A stretch of 60,500 bases of DNA from Neocallimastix lanati (nom. inval.) (taxonomy: Eukaryota; Neocallimastigomycota; Neocallimastigomycetes; Neocallimastigales; Neocallimastigaceae). The stretch is taken from assembly GCA_016946835.1 (NCBI GenBank), contig JACVTC010000013.1, positions 547,001-607,500 on the forward strand, written 5' to 3'. The notes beneath the pieces were generated by a model. It saw nothing but the letters and a program-made list of their open reading frames with translations. It was not told the origin of the DNA and searched no databases. Below, in pieces: positions 45,549 through 59,761 of this stretch. Each line of letters opens with the position of its first letter. The stretch's first letter is position 1. The position numbers and the translations under genes were made by a program.

Positions 45549-46018
45549 ATTAAATAATTAGATTTAAATTATTCCAATATTTATTTAATTATAAAGATTC
45601 AATCATTTTTTTTTTTTTTTTTTTTATTAAATAATATTTTTTTTAAATATTGTATAATAAATTAAGTGATAATTATTATATGAAGTGATTTATTAACATT
45701 ATATTCATTATTAAATTAATAATATAATATATATATTTTAAAAAAAAAAAAATCATATTAATTATTAAAAGCAATTTTATATTTAATTCTTTTTTATTAT
45801 TTTATTTATTTATTTATTTTATTATTATTATTTTATATATTAAATATTTTATTATTATTTATTATATATTATGATATAAAAAAATAAATACATATATATA
45901 AAAATAAATAATACAAATAAATAAAAAAAATTATATTTGTGTAGATATTCATGTTATATCAAGTAATATATAGCAGTGTTTTATATGCTATATACATGGT
46001 TTTATAAAGTTTTATAAT

Positions 46019-46056
<38 letters not shown>

Positions 46057-46488
46057 CAAATTTATTTTTATCATTTAAAATATAAATTTTATTCAATTGC
46101 TTTTTTTTTTTTTTTTTTTATATATTTATTTATTCATTTATATATTGTTTGTATAAACATATTTATATTTATTAATATCACTAATATCAATAATTAATAT
46201 ATTTAAAGTTTTCTCTAAGTATCATTAAAAATTTAAATATTTAATACTTAATTAAATATTACATAATTTATAAAGCATTAAAAAATAATTAAATAGTTTA
46301 AATATTAATATATGGAAAATTTGTTTAAACTAACAATGTAAAACGATACAAGTTGTTTATGAAAATAAAAAAAAATTATATTTTAACTTATCAATTCCAA
46401 GATATATACTTAAAAGAATTTTCATAAAATATTAAAATATTTAATAATTATATTCTTAATAAATTTCAAAAATATTTAAAATATTATT

Positions 46489-46760
46489 TGATAGGACCTT
46501 CAGTCTCTCCGTCAAACGTATAGACTCTCACTGGATTCTTTGCCATCGACTTTTCTCTAAGCAAGGCTATTATAAAAAGATATTCCTTATACGCCTCTTT
46601 ATATGACGGACTTTTTTCCAGTGATCTCTTGAACTATCATCGAGATAGGAACAACTACACTAATCCTCTCACGATTTAAGTGCTTTCTGCATATGTAATT
46701 AGATAGTCTAGTAGCAGAAATACTTAATATGAAGATAGAACGCCAACTATTCATTTATAG
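46489..46760 (-). repeat. Dispersed repeat family, copy 1 (minus orientation)
   Basis: Read on the minus strand it aligns with the plus strand at about 56812-57090. Shared blocks are TTAAGTATT.CTG.TAC, GATG.TTCAAGAGAT, CGTATA.GGAA, AAAGAAT...TGAGAGTCT, ATACGTTT and GAGAC.G.AGG.CCTAT. Minus-strand frames stay open over much of it (for example REKSMAKNPVRVYTFDGE), suggesting decayed coding sequence. The family was not identified; an LTR or internal part of a retroelement is possible. It contains an imperfect hairpin at 46641-46673. Confidence 0.8.
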
Positions 46761-46925
46761 GGAGAAACACTCTGGGAAATAAGTGTTATTATATTTTAAT
46801 TAGTAATTGCAAAATTTAATAATCAATAAAAAATTAATTATTATAGGAGGATTGGGGTTTAGGTACAATCCAATCTTTCGAAAGCATTAACATAAATGTA
46901 ATCTATTTATTTTAATATTATTTAA

Positions 46926-47306
<381 letters not shown>

Positions 47307-48603
47307 TGGCTAAAATTTATATAATAAATATATGTTAATATAGATAATAATGATCTGTTAATACAATTTATTTATAAATTTTTATATTATAAAGCTTTTT
47401 TTTAACATATTTTAATATAAATATTTATCTAGAAACCAATATTAAATCACAAAAATATGTTAATTAGTCTTCTAAGAAAAATTAATTTCAAACTCATTGA
47501 TCTTCAATAGGAACTCTTTCTTCATTATCATATTAGATTCGACTTCTATTTTTAATACATATATCTCAATTTAACGGTCATTGAAGGTTTTTGTTTTATG
47601 TCTAAGTAATAATCTTAAAAATATATATAAATATAATTAAAAATTTTAAAAAATTTATTTAATATAAATATGCATTATAAAACTATTTTGACCTAATCAT
47701 TTACAGAATAACAAATAAAATAATATTTATATTATAATAAGTTCAGATTATCCATAGTTGTTTAGAGATTTTATATTTTATTTGTTAATATTAAACTTTT
47801 ATATTTTATATTATGTATTTGATATTTGATATTTGATATTATATATTTGATATTTGATATTTAATACTTGATATGGAATATTACTTTTATATGTTTTAAA
47901 TTTATATTTTATATATCTAATTTAATATTTAATGTTTATAATTATTGTATAGTGTATAGTAATTATTATTTTGATTTTTTTTTTTTTTTTTTAATTTAAT
48001 ATTTTGTGTATATTTGAACTAAAATAATATATTAATTTTATTTTTAATATTTTAAAAAAAAGTATTTTTTAATATAAAATAAATTTTTTAATTATGGCCC
48101 TACCTGGTCCTTTTTTTTTTTTTTTTTTAAATTTTTTTTTTAATGTATTAAAAAATAACTATTAATATATTTTTATTTCTTTATTTATTAAATATATATA
48201 ATTTTTTTTTTTTTTTTTTTTTTATAAATATTAAAATATGAATTTTTAATAAGAATTTTATAGTTCATCTTATCAAATACTAAATTATTAAGTAAATTTG
48301 TTAAATATTAAATTGAAAATTGAAAATAGTATATATATCTTAGCAGCTTAATAAAACTATAATTAATCATATATATCAGTTTTATATTTATTATTATAAT
48401 TTTAAAGATATATTATCAAATACAAATAAAATAATAAAATAATACAAAATTTGTTAAAAAATTAAAAAAAAAAGAAAAAAAGTACAAATAATATGACAAA
48501 GTAATTATCATAAATTATTTTTTTTCTTTGAATTGTATTAAATATACTATAATAATTAAATATTAGCAAGAATTAAGGTATAAAATATTATTATATTTAA
48601 AGA

Positions 48604-48827
48604 ATGGAAAAGGAAAATGTTTTAATGGATTTAAAATCAGAATCCTCCTCATTTATGGTACATGATTACACACCAAAAAATACTATATTGTCAAATATAT
48701 TAGGAAGTGAAAAAAGTTCATTAATTAAAGATGAAAATTTTGAATATAATTCCCATAAATATTATGATTTGAAAGAAGGAACACCGAGTGCAAATGCTGA
48801 ATCATGGTTTGGTTAGTAATATATATT

Positions 48828-48861
<34 letters not shown>

Positions 48862-48899
48862 TTTTTTTTATTTTAATGAATTTTGTTTTTTATTTATTT

Positions 48900-48934
<35 letters not shown>

Positions 48935-50074
48935 AAATTTATATATATATTCATAGTATTAATATTATAATTTTTATAAATTCAATTAGAAACGTTAGTT
49001 GATACCCCCTGTAATAAATCAACAATTGATACATCAATTCTTAAAAGGTGTTTATCTAAATATTATTAAAATTAATTAACGAAATATAAATTATAAAAAT
49101 TAAGATATTATCTTTTTTTTATACTCATAATTATTATATATTTTATTTTTATTAAAATAAATAATAATAAATCCTCAATATATACATAAATTATATTATA
49201 AATTATTATTAATTCTTTGAAACAGCAAAGAATTATCAAATTTTACACCTCCAACCACATATGAAATAAAGTTTGATTCTCAAATTAAAGATAAAGGAAA
49301 AGAACAGGAAAAAATTAATGAAAAAGAAGCATTAATAGAAAGAGAAATAAAAAAAGAAAATAATGAAATTCAGGAATTAGAAAAGGAAAAGGAAAAAGAA
49401 AATGTCAATAACAACAGTAGTAATATTAATACTATTAACAATAGCACTATTAATAAAAACAGTAATATAAATTCTTTTCAAACCAGTAATAATAAAATAT
49501 CAAATATATTAAGTTCATGGTCTCCAATAGATCCTAATAAATCAAATAATGATATTAATTCCAGTTTAATCAACACAACAAACACTGGAATTAAAAAATT
49601 ATCAAAAAATAATTCAAGAAAAATTTCTGAAAAAAGTGTTGAATTAAGAAATAATTTAGAGGAATATAGAACCAAAAAAACAAATTCATTATTAACTAAT
49701 AACCCACCCATTATTAAAGGATTAAAAAAAGAGTCAATTGTAAGTAATGAAAGTAAAACCATTTGAACAATCCTATATAGTGTTGTTTATAAAATTAAAT
49801 ATATATGAATATAAATTTTGTAAATAAATAAATAAATATTATTTAAATTTTATTATGATTACAACATAGTTTAATTTATTACTCAATGAAATAATTTGTA
49901 TTCTTTAATTATTTATTAAAAAAAAAAAAAAAAAAAAAAAATGACGCAATATTTAAAATTTATTCCTTATATTTATTTATAAAAAAAATTATTTATTACA
50001 CATTTTTTTTATGCTTTTAATATTTATTTAATTATTATATAAATTTTAATATATATAATTCATATTAATTATTC

Positions 50075-50105
<31 letters not shown>

Positions 50106-50861
50106 AAAAATATATCATACAAATAATAATAATAATAATAATAATAAAGATAACAAAGTCGGAGCCAGTAGAATTTGAATCCAGAGTAAATATTATATCA
50201 AAGTTTAAAAATTCTCTTAGAAGACAATCTGTAAGTATTTTCATAACAAAATTATAATAATAATAATATTAAATTCAATATTATAATTATTTATATTATT
50301 GTATTTTATATTTCTAATTAATATATTTTACTAATATCAAATACATTAAAATAAATAAATAAATAAATAATATTAATGATAATAATAATATCATTATTGT
50401 TATTAACTTCCTCTTTATATATATATATATATATATAACAACAATTATTATTATTATCAATTATCTGTTTATATTAAAATCATAATAAATTCTATAATAT
50501 AATATATATATATTATTATTATTAGAAACCACTTAAAAGAAAATTAAAGCTAACTATACCAAAATCACCAAATTTTACCAAGTTAATTTCTAGAAGAAGT
50601 AAAAATACTTGGATAATAAAGCCTATAGAGAAAAAGAAACCAAAAATCTCACTTGAAAAATTGTTTAATAAACCATTTGAAATTCAAGTTCCACATCGTA
50701 TGCTTCCATTACCAAATACCTCACTTTCTTCAGATAAAATGAGACAACAACGTCTTTCCCTAATAAAAAAAAATATAATTAAAGAACGAGAATCAGAACT
50801 ACAAAAAGCAGAATTTCATGCAAGTGAAGCATCCAATCAAATATTATCAAATAGAGCAGTA

Positions 50862-50912
<51 letters not shown>

Positions 50913-52962
50913 ATTATAATAATAATAATAATAATAATAAATAATTGTTTTAGCTATACATTTCATTAAATAATTTAAATAATTTAAATAATAATAATAA
51001 TAATAAATATTATATATAATTATTCTTTTTTTGTTTTTTTTTTGTTTTTTTGTCTTTTTTTTTTTTTTTTTTTTTTGTTTTTCAATAAATAAATAATAGA
51101 ATGTTAGTGTAGTTGAAAGATTATATCATATTAAAAGAAATGAACCTGTATTAGAAGAAAATGATAGTTCAAAAGTGTATAAATTTAAAGCAAGACCAGC
51201 TCCTAAAACTAAACCATTTGTTATAAAAAAAATAGATAAACCATTGACAGAAGCTGTTAGTCCAATTTTACATTCAAAAATAAGAGCGAAAGAAAGACAA
51301 ATATTTGATGAAAAAGTTCATCAGCATCAATTAGAAATGGAAAAAATTCAAAAAGAAATGGAACTGAAAAAAGAGGTATAATATTAATTTTTAAATTTAT
51401 TTATAACCATTTAATTAATCCATTAAATTATAAATATATATTTAAACAATATATATTTATTATTTATTTATTTAAAAAAAATTAAAAATTAAAAAATAAC
51501 AATAAAAATAATAATAAATAATAAATAATAAATAATAAATAATAAATAATAAATAATAAAAAATAAATAATAAATAATAAATAATAAATAATAAATAATA
51601 AATAATAAACAATAAATAATAAATAATAAATAATAAATAATAAATAATAAATAATAAATAATAATAAATAATAAATAATAAATAATAAATAATAAATAAT
51701 AAATAATAAATAATAAATAATAAATAATAAATAATAAATAATAAATAATAAATAATAAATAATAAATAATAAATAATAAATAATAAATAATAAATAATAA
51801 ATAATAAATAATAAATAATAAATAATAAATAATAAATAATAAATAATAAATAATAAATAATAAATAATAAATAATAAATAATAAATAATAAATAATAAAT
51901 AATAAATAATAAATAATAAATAATAAATAATAAATAATAAATAATAAATAATAAATAATAAATAATAAATAATAAATAATAAATAATAAATAATAAATAA
52001 TAATAAATAATAATAAATAATAATAAATAATAATAGGAAAGAGAAAAAGAATTAATAAAAATTTTAAGAAAAAAAAGTGTTCACCATGCAAAGCCTGCAC
52101 CAAATCCAAATAATGTTTTTAGAATAAAACCATCTAAATATCAATTGACTATACCTAAATCTCCATCTTTTGGACATCAAAAACCTAATAGATCAATGCA
52201 AATAGAATCTTTTCAAAAGCATTTTAATAGACATTTAAGAAGTTTAAGTACCGAATCAAGAGAATTCAGAAATTTTAAAGAATTTAATAAAATAGATAGT
52301 ACAGAACCAAACCATTCTTCTTCTACATCAACTTCATTATTCACATACCATAAAAATGAAATCCCATATTCATCATCATCTATGTCAAAAATAGAAGATT
52401 CAAAATCAAATAATATAAATAAAGAATCCTTATTGTATCCACCCTCATCCTCGAATTTTCACTTACAAGACATAACCTCAGAAAAAATGTCAAATTCAAA
52501 TTCATCAACATTAGTTTCCTCATCATCAGCATTATCATCAACTTCAGCAACATCGTCTTCTACGTTAAAACTTTCTCACTCATCCACGTCATCTTTAAAA
52601 CTTCCTAAAAGTTCTTCTTCATCTTCATTAATTTCTTCATCATCAAAAGAAAAATCTCCTCAAATATTAGCATCAACTTCTGGAGTAAAGTCATCAGCAT
52701 TAGTTTCATCATCAAAACCAAAATCTTCTCCATTATTTTCTTCCTCCTCATCTTTAACTTCATTGCCTAGAACAAAATCATTACTATCTTCATCATCATC
52801 GAATTCACAATCATCGTTTAAATTAAAGTCTACACCACAATCGGATTCACCCATTTCAAATTTAAAATCATATAAAAGTTCATCTTCTCTTGAATTAAAA
52901 CCCATAAAATTAGAAGAAGATGTTTCACCGGTAACTAAGAAAGGTTTAAGGAGTATATCCTC

Positions 52963-53009
<47 letters not shown>

Positions 53010-54760
53010 GTAGTAGTAGTAGTAGTAATATAAACAATAAAAATAATGACAAAAATGAAGATCATTATGAAGAAGACATTTTTAATTCTTTAGCTAATGA
53101 TATATCAAATAATTCTATATTAAATGATAAAGGAAATTCAAGCCAAATAATATCAAAATTGAACGATCATCTAACCGCATCCACAACTATCACTAAAAAA
53201 ATACAACAACAGCATCAGCAGCAACAAAAACAAGAAAACCAAAAGCAACAATATATTAATAAAACTTTGAAAAAAGTTAAAAAAGAGATTATTTCATCCC
53301 CAAAAGAAAATATTCATTATCAAAAACTAAAAAACATAGAAAATACCCCAATAAAACAAGAATATGTCGTTTATAATAATAATAGTGATGTTGATAATGA
53401 TAATAACCAAATTTTGGATGCAAATACAAAAATAGATAGTAATAATCTTTATCCCGAAAATTTAAATTCATCACCTTTTATATCAAATGAGTTTTCATCA
53501 ACAAAAAAGCGTTTATCTCCGACGTTCATGGAATACAATAAAAAAAGAAATTTTTCTGATAAAAGTAATCAAATTCAAGAGAATTCTTTCAATAAATTAC
53601 AAGAAATCAGTCATACTTTTAAACAAACTGAAGATGCCAATAATCATTCATCTCAATCTCAATATAATGACAATAATAATGGAAAAGACAACAATGATTG
53701 TAAGAATAACAATGATATTAATTATGATCAACATAGATCATTTAGAAGTCGTTCAAAATCATTTATTGATCAAACCTCAACTAATGTAGCCAATAAAGAT
53801 GATAATCACAGTTTTTCTATTCAACAAAAAACAAGGCTTAGTAATATTAGTACGAATATAAAGCAAAATATATTGAATGATATTATGTCTTTTTCACCAG
53901 CAAAAAATAATGTTTCACCTTCACCTTTCATCATAAGGGAAGATGATAAACAAAAACTAAAAAGAAAATCTAAATCATTATTGGATTCACCAATACTAGA
54001 TCGATTAAACTTTGAACCAAAAAAAAAAAAAAAAAATTCTGGTTCATCGGCAGAATTTATGAATAAAATCAACGATTTAAAAAATGAAAAGGATAATGAT
54101 AATAAAGAAGAAAAGGAAATACCAAATGAAACTACACTTGAACAAAAACTAGTTAAAGTAAAGAAAGAAGATGATGATGAAAGAGGAGATTCAAAAATGC
54201 CTCATCCAATAATTTATAGTTTTCAAAGTGCGAAAAGTTTAACAAATCCATCGATTACTACAACTCCGACTTCTTTAAATAATAATATGAGTAATCATGA
54301 AAGTTTAAATCCAAGTAATAGTAATAAAAGTAATAGATCATATAAGAATGGTCGTAAGAGTTTGAATGCAAGTAGTGTTCAATGGATTACCATTGAAGAA
54401 ATTAAGAAAACAAAAAAGATTCAAGAAAATCATCAGAATTCAACTTCTAATCAAACCAGTACTTCGATGTTTTTTGAAATAACACCTATAAAGTCTTATG
54501 AAACAAAAGAAGAAAATCAACATGAGCACTATTCGACTCCAATTAATAGATCAACAACCCTTTCATCGCTTACAACGACACCTATCACAAAAAATAATGA
54601 AATTTTATATACAACACCTCAGAATACCATTCATCCTGGACAAGAGGAAAGCGAAACAAAACCATTTATTGAGAGTAGTTCTAGTAAAATTACCTCATTT
54701 ATTTCAAATATAACCCGCAGAACTTCAAGAAGACTTCGACAATCCTTTGGTAATCTTTAA
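48604..54760 (+). CDS. TPX2: TPX2-like spindle assembly protein with very long C-terminal tail (7 exons)
   Basis: Exons 48604-48811, 48990-49047, 49226-49739, 50150-50230, 50526-50858, 51100-51375 and 52037-54760 give 1397 residues; phases close throughout. The start of exon 4 could also be 50159. Family-like features in order: an N-terminal acidic part with ESWFGE (compare the WFEE of animal TPX2), LTIPKSPNF (about 295), and the TPX2 domain at about 424-510 (KFKARPAPKTKPFV, KIRAKERQIFDEKV, then a Lys/Glu helix and LRKKSVHHAKP). A second LTIPKSPSF is at about 527. Role in the family: microtubule nucleation at spindles, Aurora A activation and kinesin-5 targeting; regulation by importin is typical. 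Unusually, 870 residues follow the last signature: Ser-rich, poly-Asn (about 800-825) and Gln-rich (about 879-898), ending in basic RRTSRRLRQSF. Exon 1 and exon 2 donors (GTTAGT, GTGTTT) are weak. Confidence 0.87.
51507..52030. repeat. (AATAAAT)n heptanucleotide array filling intron 6 of the TPX2-like gene
   Basis: About 520 bp of AATAAAT heptamers, the same unit as the 31-36 kb satellite but without the GAGTATTTATTAATAAATA module. It runs to within 7 nt of the 3' splice site. The apparent 206-codon frame on the minus strand (repeating IIYYLLF) is a by-product. Confidence 0.97.
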
Positions 54761-54800
54761 AAAAAAAAATTAAAAAAATAAAAATAAAAATAAAAAACTT

Positions 54801-54833
<33 letters not shown>

Positions 54834-55794
54834 ATTTTGATTTAAAGCAATAAATCTTCAAAAGATTATAATATATTAATATATAGTTAATAGTAATATT
54901 AATAAATTACATTATAAATAAAAAGATATATAATTCCATAAATAATATAAATATTGTACTTTATATAAAAGAAATAACTTTATATATAAAAGAAATAACT
55001 TTATACATATAAATAAATATATATTAATTTTTTTTTACTTCTATTTTTATATATATATTTTATTTTTATGTTTCAACATTTAACGCATAATTTTTTTTTT
55101 TACTCTATTTCTTGTATAAACATTTATTAATTAAAATAATCAAAATAATATAATTAATTAAAAAAAAAAAAAAAAAAAATTGAAATTCATTTCATTTTCT
55201 AATATATATTTAAATAAATAAAATTTTGATTTTATAAATTATATATATATAAAGTATTTTAATTATAATTATAATTATAATAAAAAAAAAAAAGTTTTTT
55301 TTTTTTTTAGTTTTATTTTTATGATTATTTTTACTTTAATTTTATTATCTTTAATTATTTGTTAATATGGAAGAATGCAATATTAATTACAAAAAGTAAA
55401 TATGGAAAATTAATAGTTACTATATTCATAATCATAGTTAGTATATTATATAGTAATTTAAAAATAATAAAAAAAAAAAAAAAAAAGTACAATGTGTGGC
55501 GTATTAAAACTTTAAGAGAAAGTTTATTGATTGTAAAGTGGATTGCTGAATTTAGCAAAGTTACATTTAGGAAAATGTGGCTTATCAAAGTTTTAATAAA
55601 TAAATTAATAAATAAATAATTTTGACAAATAATTTCAAATTAGGGTTACAGTATAAAATACTAAAATATTAAACTATTAAGGATTTTTAATTAAGAAAAA
55701 TTTAAATTATTAATAATAATTGTGATAGAATTCAGATAATCTTTTTTATTTGATCATTACTTTGACATTCATTATAAATTAGTATTTATAATTA

Positions 55795-56319
55795 ATTAAA
55801 CATTTAAACCATAATTCAACAAGATCATTTCTAGGTCTTTCATTATCAATTAATTTGTATTCCATAGTTTTGTATTTTTCAATTAAAATTTTGATTTCAT
55901 TAGTTTTTCTTAATTTTTTTTTTTTTTTTTTTTTTTTTTTTCAAATTCCTGCACTTTTCCTATTGTAATTGTTATATAAAATAAGAAAAAGTTCAATTCC
56001 TTTAGGAATAAAACCTAAACGTATATTTAATAAAGTTTAACATGAAATAGGATTTTTATCTCCTGAATATAAAACTACTTATGAGATGTTTTGATATAGA
56101 TGCATTAAATTCCTGTTCAAAATTGATTATGTAAACCTACATATTTTAAAATTTCCTTCTTATCTTTTAAAAATAACGAAGGATTTACATTTATTTAAAA
56201 TTTTATATTCAATGCATCTAAATATCTTCAAATTATTATTATTATTTTTTTTATTTTTAAATAACGAAGGATTTACATTTATTTAAAATTTTATATTCAG
56301 TGCATCTATATATTTTCGA

Positions 56320-56409
<90 letters not shown>

Positions 56410-56520
56410 TTTTGTTTTTTTAAGGTGAAAAGTCAAATTTATATTTTTTGTTAATAATAATTCGCTCTTTTTCTCTATTAGTTTCACATATTTCAATATT
56501 TATATTTTCTTCCATTTATA
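55795..56520 (-). pseudogene. Decayed coding fragments of unknown family
   Basis: On the minus strand, pieces with realistic amino-acid composition appear in shifting frames: MEENINIEICETNREKER from 56515, KDKKEILKYVGLHNQF near 56170-56120, LGFIPKGIELFLILYNNYN near 56020-55970 and IEKYKTMEYKLIDNERPRND near 55890-55830. Stops, a poly(A) tract and an expanded AAT array separate them. This could be an eroded gene or transposon fragment. No domain was recognised. Confidence 0.4.
56172..56410. repeat. Tandem duplication of about 60 bp flanking (ATT)n arrays
   Basis: The segment AATAACGAAGGATTTACATT+TATTTAAAATTTTATATTCA[AG]TGCATCTA occurs at 56173-56236 and 56262-56322 with a few changes. Each copy is followed by ATT units: 5 in the first, about 30 in the second (56320-56410). 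Confidence 0.92.
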
Positions 56521-56811
56521 ATAAAATATTTTAATTAAATATTTAAATAAATATATTTAATCATATGTAAAAATATATTTTTCATGAAAAAAAAAATAAA
56601 AATATTAAAACAAATGAATAAAAAAAAAAAATAATAAAATATTTATTTTTTTATTTATTTTATTCATTTATTTTTTTTTTTGTAATGTCACCTTTTGTAA
56701 CGAGCCATTATAGTGATATACAACTCTTCATATTCTATCTTATAAGAAATAATTTAAACTAGTCAAAATTTCACTAAATATAATAATATTATATTTTATA
56801 CTTTACTTAAG

Positions 56812-57090
56812 TTAAGTATTCCTGTTACAAAACTATATAATTGAAAGTGTAAGAGAACAGTTGATTTGTGTTCTTATTGAGAGAGGAGCAACTACACTAA
56901 ATCCTCTCTCAATGATGGTTCAAGAGATTTATTGAAAAAGAAGCCCGTCGTCGTGTAAAGCGACGTATAGGAAATTTATTTCATATTAGTCTAGCTAAGA
57001 GAGAAAGCTCTGCATCGACATAGAAACGATATGGTAAAGAATTTAATGAGAGTCTGATACGTTTAATGGCGAGACAGGAGGCCCTATTGT
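56812..57090 (+). repeat. Dispersed repeat family, copy 2 (plus orientation)
   Basis: Homologous to the reverse complement of 46489-46760 over most of its length, by eye roughly 65-70% identity. It contains a perfect 12-bp-stem hairpin at 56876-56913 (ATTGAGAGAGGA / TCCTCTCTCAAT, 14-nt loop GCAACTACACTAAA). A TATAAA lies just downstream at 57114. An upstream portion from about 56695 (TGTAACGAGCC) has no counterpart in copy 1 and might be the true left end. Confidence 0.8.
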
Positions 57091-58374
57091 CTTTTCCTCT
57101 CGCTAATTCCAGTCTATAAAAGAAAATTCATTAAAATATCTCAATACAGAGCAGAAAAAAAGAAAAGTATCATTATCACTAAGAATAATTTTTGTATTTA
57201 ATATTATAAAGATATAATAAAAAAAGTAAGATTCATAAATAAAAAAATTAAAAAAAAAAAGAAAAAATTATTTTTTAAAGTATAATTAAAAAATAAAGAT
57301 TAAAAAATAACAATTAAATATCAATTCATTAAGCTTTCACTGTTTTCAAATTTCTTGATAACTCATTTAATTAAATAATTATTAATAAAGAATGATAAAG
57401 ATATATATTTTACATATTTGAATTGTCTATTCTAATTTACTATTGAATGTTTTTTGCTTTTCATATCAGTTCTTATTTAATAATTTAATATTTAAAAATA
57501 TTTAAAATGAATTAAAAAATTGAAATATTAATAAAAGAAAAAATTAGTTTTATTATTCTTATTTTTATTATTAGGTATAAATCATTTTTTTAAAATAATG
57601 TATGAACCATCAAATATATTAATGAAAATTAAACATTAATAAAATTAATTTATAAAATGAATAATTATACAAATATATATGAAGATAAAAAAATATATAT
57701 ATATATATAAAAAAAACACTTCTATTTAAATATTTTTTTATATATTGAAAATTTTATTTATATTTAAATATTTTTTTCATAATAAAAAAAATAATATATA
57801 AAAACTATTATATATTTTTAATTTATATTAGAAGATATATCATATTAAATATTAAATAAATTTTAAATTAATAATAATAATTTTATATAATTAGATATAA
57901 TATTTAACTAATAAATAATTATTATTAATGAAAATATATTCCAGCATATATTATTACTATTATTCTTTTTTTTTTTATTAATAATATTATTATATTAAAA
58001 GTTATAATAAATTATTATTAAATGAATTGAATTTTTAACTTTTTGAAATATATATTATAAATCCACTCTAATTAAAGATATAACATTTCATTATTTTCTT
58101 GAATTTGTTAGTAATATATAATAATTGTTATCATTTTAATTTAAAATTTAGAAAAAAAAAAAAAAAGAAATTAATATTTTTAAATAAATTTTCGTATATA
58201 TATATATATTTTATTTATATATAATTTATTATTTATTATTTCAGATTTCTTTTTATACCATAAAATAATTTATTGAAAAATTAAAAATATAAACGAAGAA
58301 TTCAAATAAAATTCAGGAATAAAAATATATATATAAATATCATTATTATCATATTGTACATATATTTGTTTAAA

Positions 58375-58800
58375 ATGGCAAATATTTGGGATAAATTAGA
58401 GGATAAAACTTATCAAATGAAAATAGGAAATTCAATAAAATCAAAAGACATTTCTTATCATTCAATTCATTGTAAATATGTATATTAATGTATATCTATT
58501 ATTTTATAATATATATTGGAATATGAAAAAATAATGAAAAAAAAAAAAAAAAAAAAAAAAAAATAGAATAGAAAAGCGAGGGTTTTTCGAATTTATATAT
58601 TTCTGTTTGAAATTTATATAATATATATATATATATATATTTTTTTTTTTTGAACAGAAATTTCTTTCATAAACTATTAAAATAAAACTATATATTGAAT
58701 ATTTTGATAATTTTTTTTTACTTATTCATATAATAATAATGATTAAGATTACAATTAATTAATAAAATATTAAAAAAAATGTATTATAAATTTTAGAATT

Positions 58801-58831
<31 letters not shown>

Positions 58832-59719
58832 TTCAAAGAAAAATAGTATATAAGAATTGAAATGTTTTATAACTTCAATATTGTAAAATAAATATATATT
58901 AAAAGTATAAAAATTCATTTTATGTAAAAAATAAAAATTACTTTTATTAGCAAAAGTAATTTTAGAAATATATTTTCATATAAAATTATTATATAATATT
59001 AAAGGAAGCATTTTTATTTTTATTTTATTTTTATTTTTCTTTTATATAGTTTTTATTAATGAAATATTTATATATCAGCTTCATAAATATATAAATAATA
59101 ATAATGAACATATATTTTAATGTTGTAATAAATTTGATAAAACTAACACTTTACATAGAAATTTCAAATATGCAATTTAAATAAAATAATTTTTATTTTT
59201 TATTATTTTTTTGTTAATAATATAATTACTATCTATAAATTCTAAATATACATATATATCAATATTACTTTTTTAGATAACATAAAACCACCATCCATTG
59301 ATCATTCCAAACCGGGTTCATTACATTGTACTAATTCAAACAGTGATACGTTTGTAGTGGAATACAATAATCAGCAAGTAAGCTTTGGCTTTTGACTTAT
59401 TAATTCCTTTGATATTTTTATTAATAGAATTTATATTATACATTATATAATAATAATGATTGTAATAATCAAATATATATAATTTATTTTATAATATATA
59501 TATATATATTTTAATTAATATATACATCATTTCTCTTTACAAAGAGTGAAGAAAAATATCAATTTATTGGTAACCAAAAAGAAGTAAATAAGGAATTAAT
59601 ACTATTGTATGACGAAGAAACAAATGTAAATATAATTAATATAATTATATATATATATATATATATATATTTTACATATATTATAGTTTTTATTTTTATA
59701 TTCTAAATAATTATATTAC

Positions 59720-59761
<42 letters not shown>

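Larger units (their letters stand above)
54761..58374. other. Intergenic region between TPX2-like and EAF genes
   Basis: AT-rich, with a poly(T) tract at 54802-54832. It holds a short open frame with non-simple sequence at about 55490-55619 (NVWRIKTLRESLLIVKW; no family, start unclear), decayed coding debris, an ATT array and a dispersed repeat copy, the last three listed separately. Beyond 57130 nothing but AT-rich DNA was found. Confidence 0.55.

Noticed and set aside
52660-53052. Minus-strand frame with poly-Leu opposite the TPX2-like last exon
   Set aside because: It is the antisense of AAT/Ser codon runs in a well-supported exon.
56876-56913. Hairpin as a CRESS-virus origin or Helitron end
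   Set aside because: The loop lacks a TAATATTAC-like nonanucleotide, and there is no CTRR end with a 5' TC; the only link to the Rep relic is presence in the same window, 39 kb apart.
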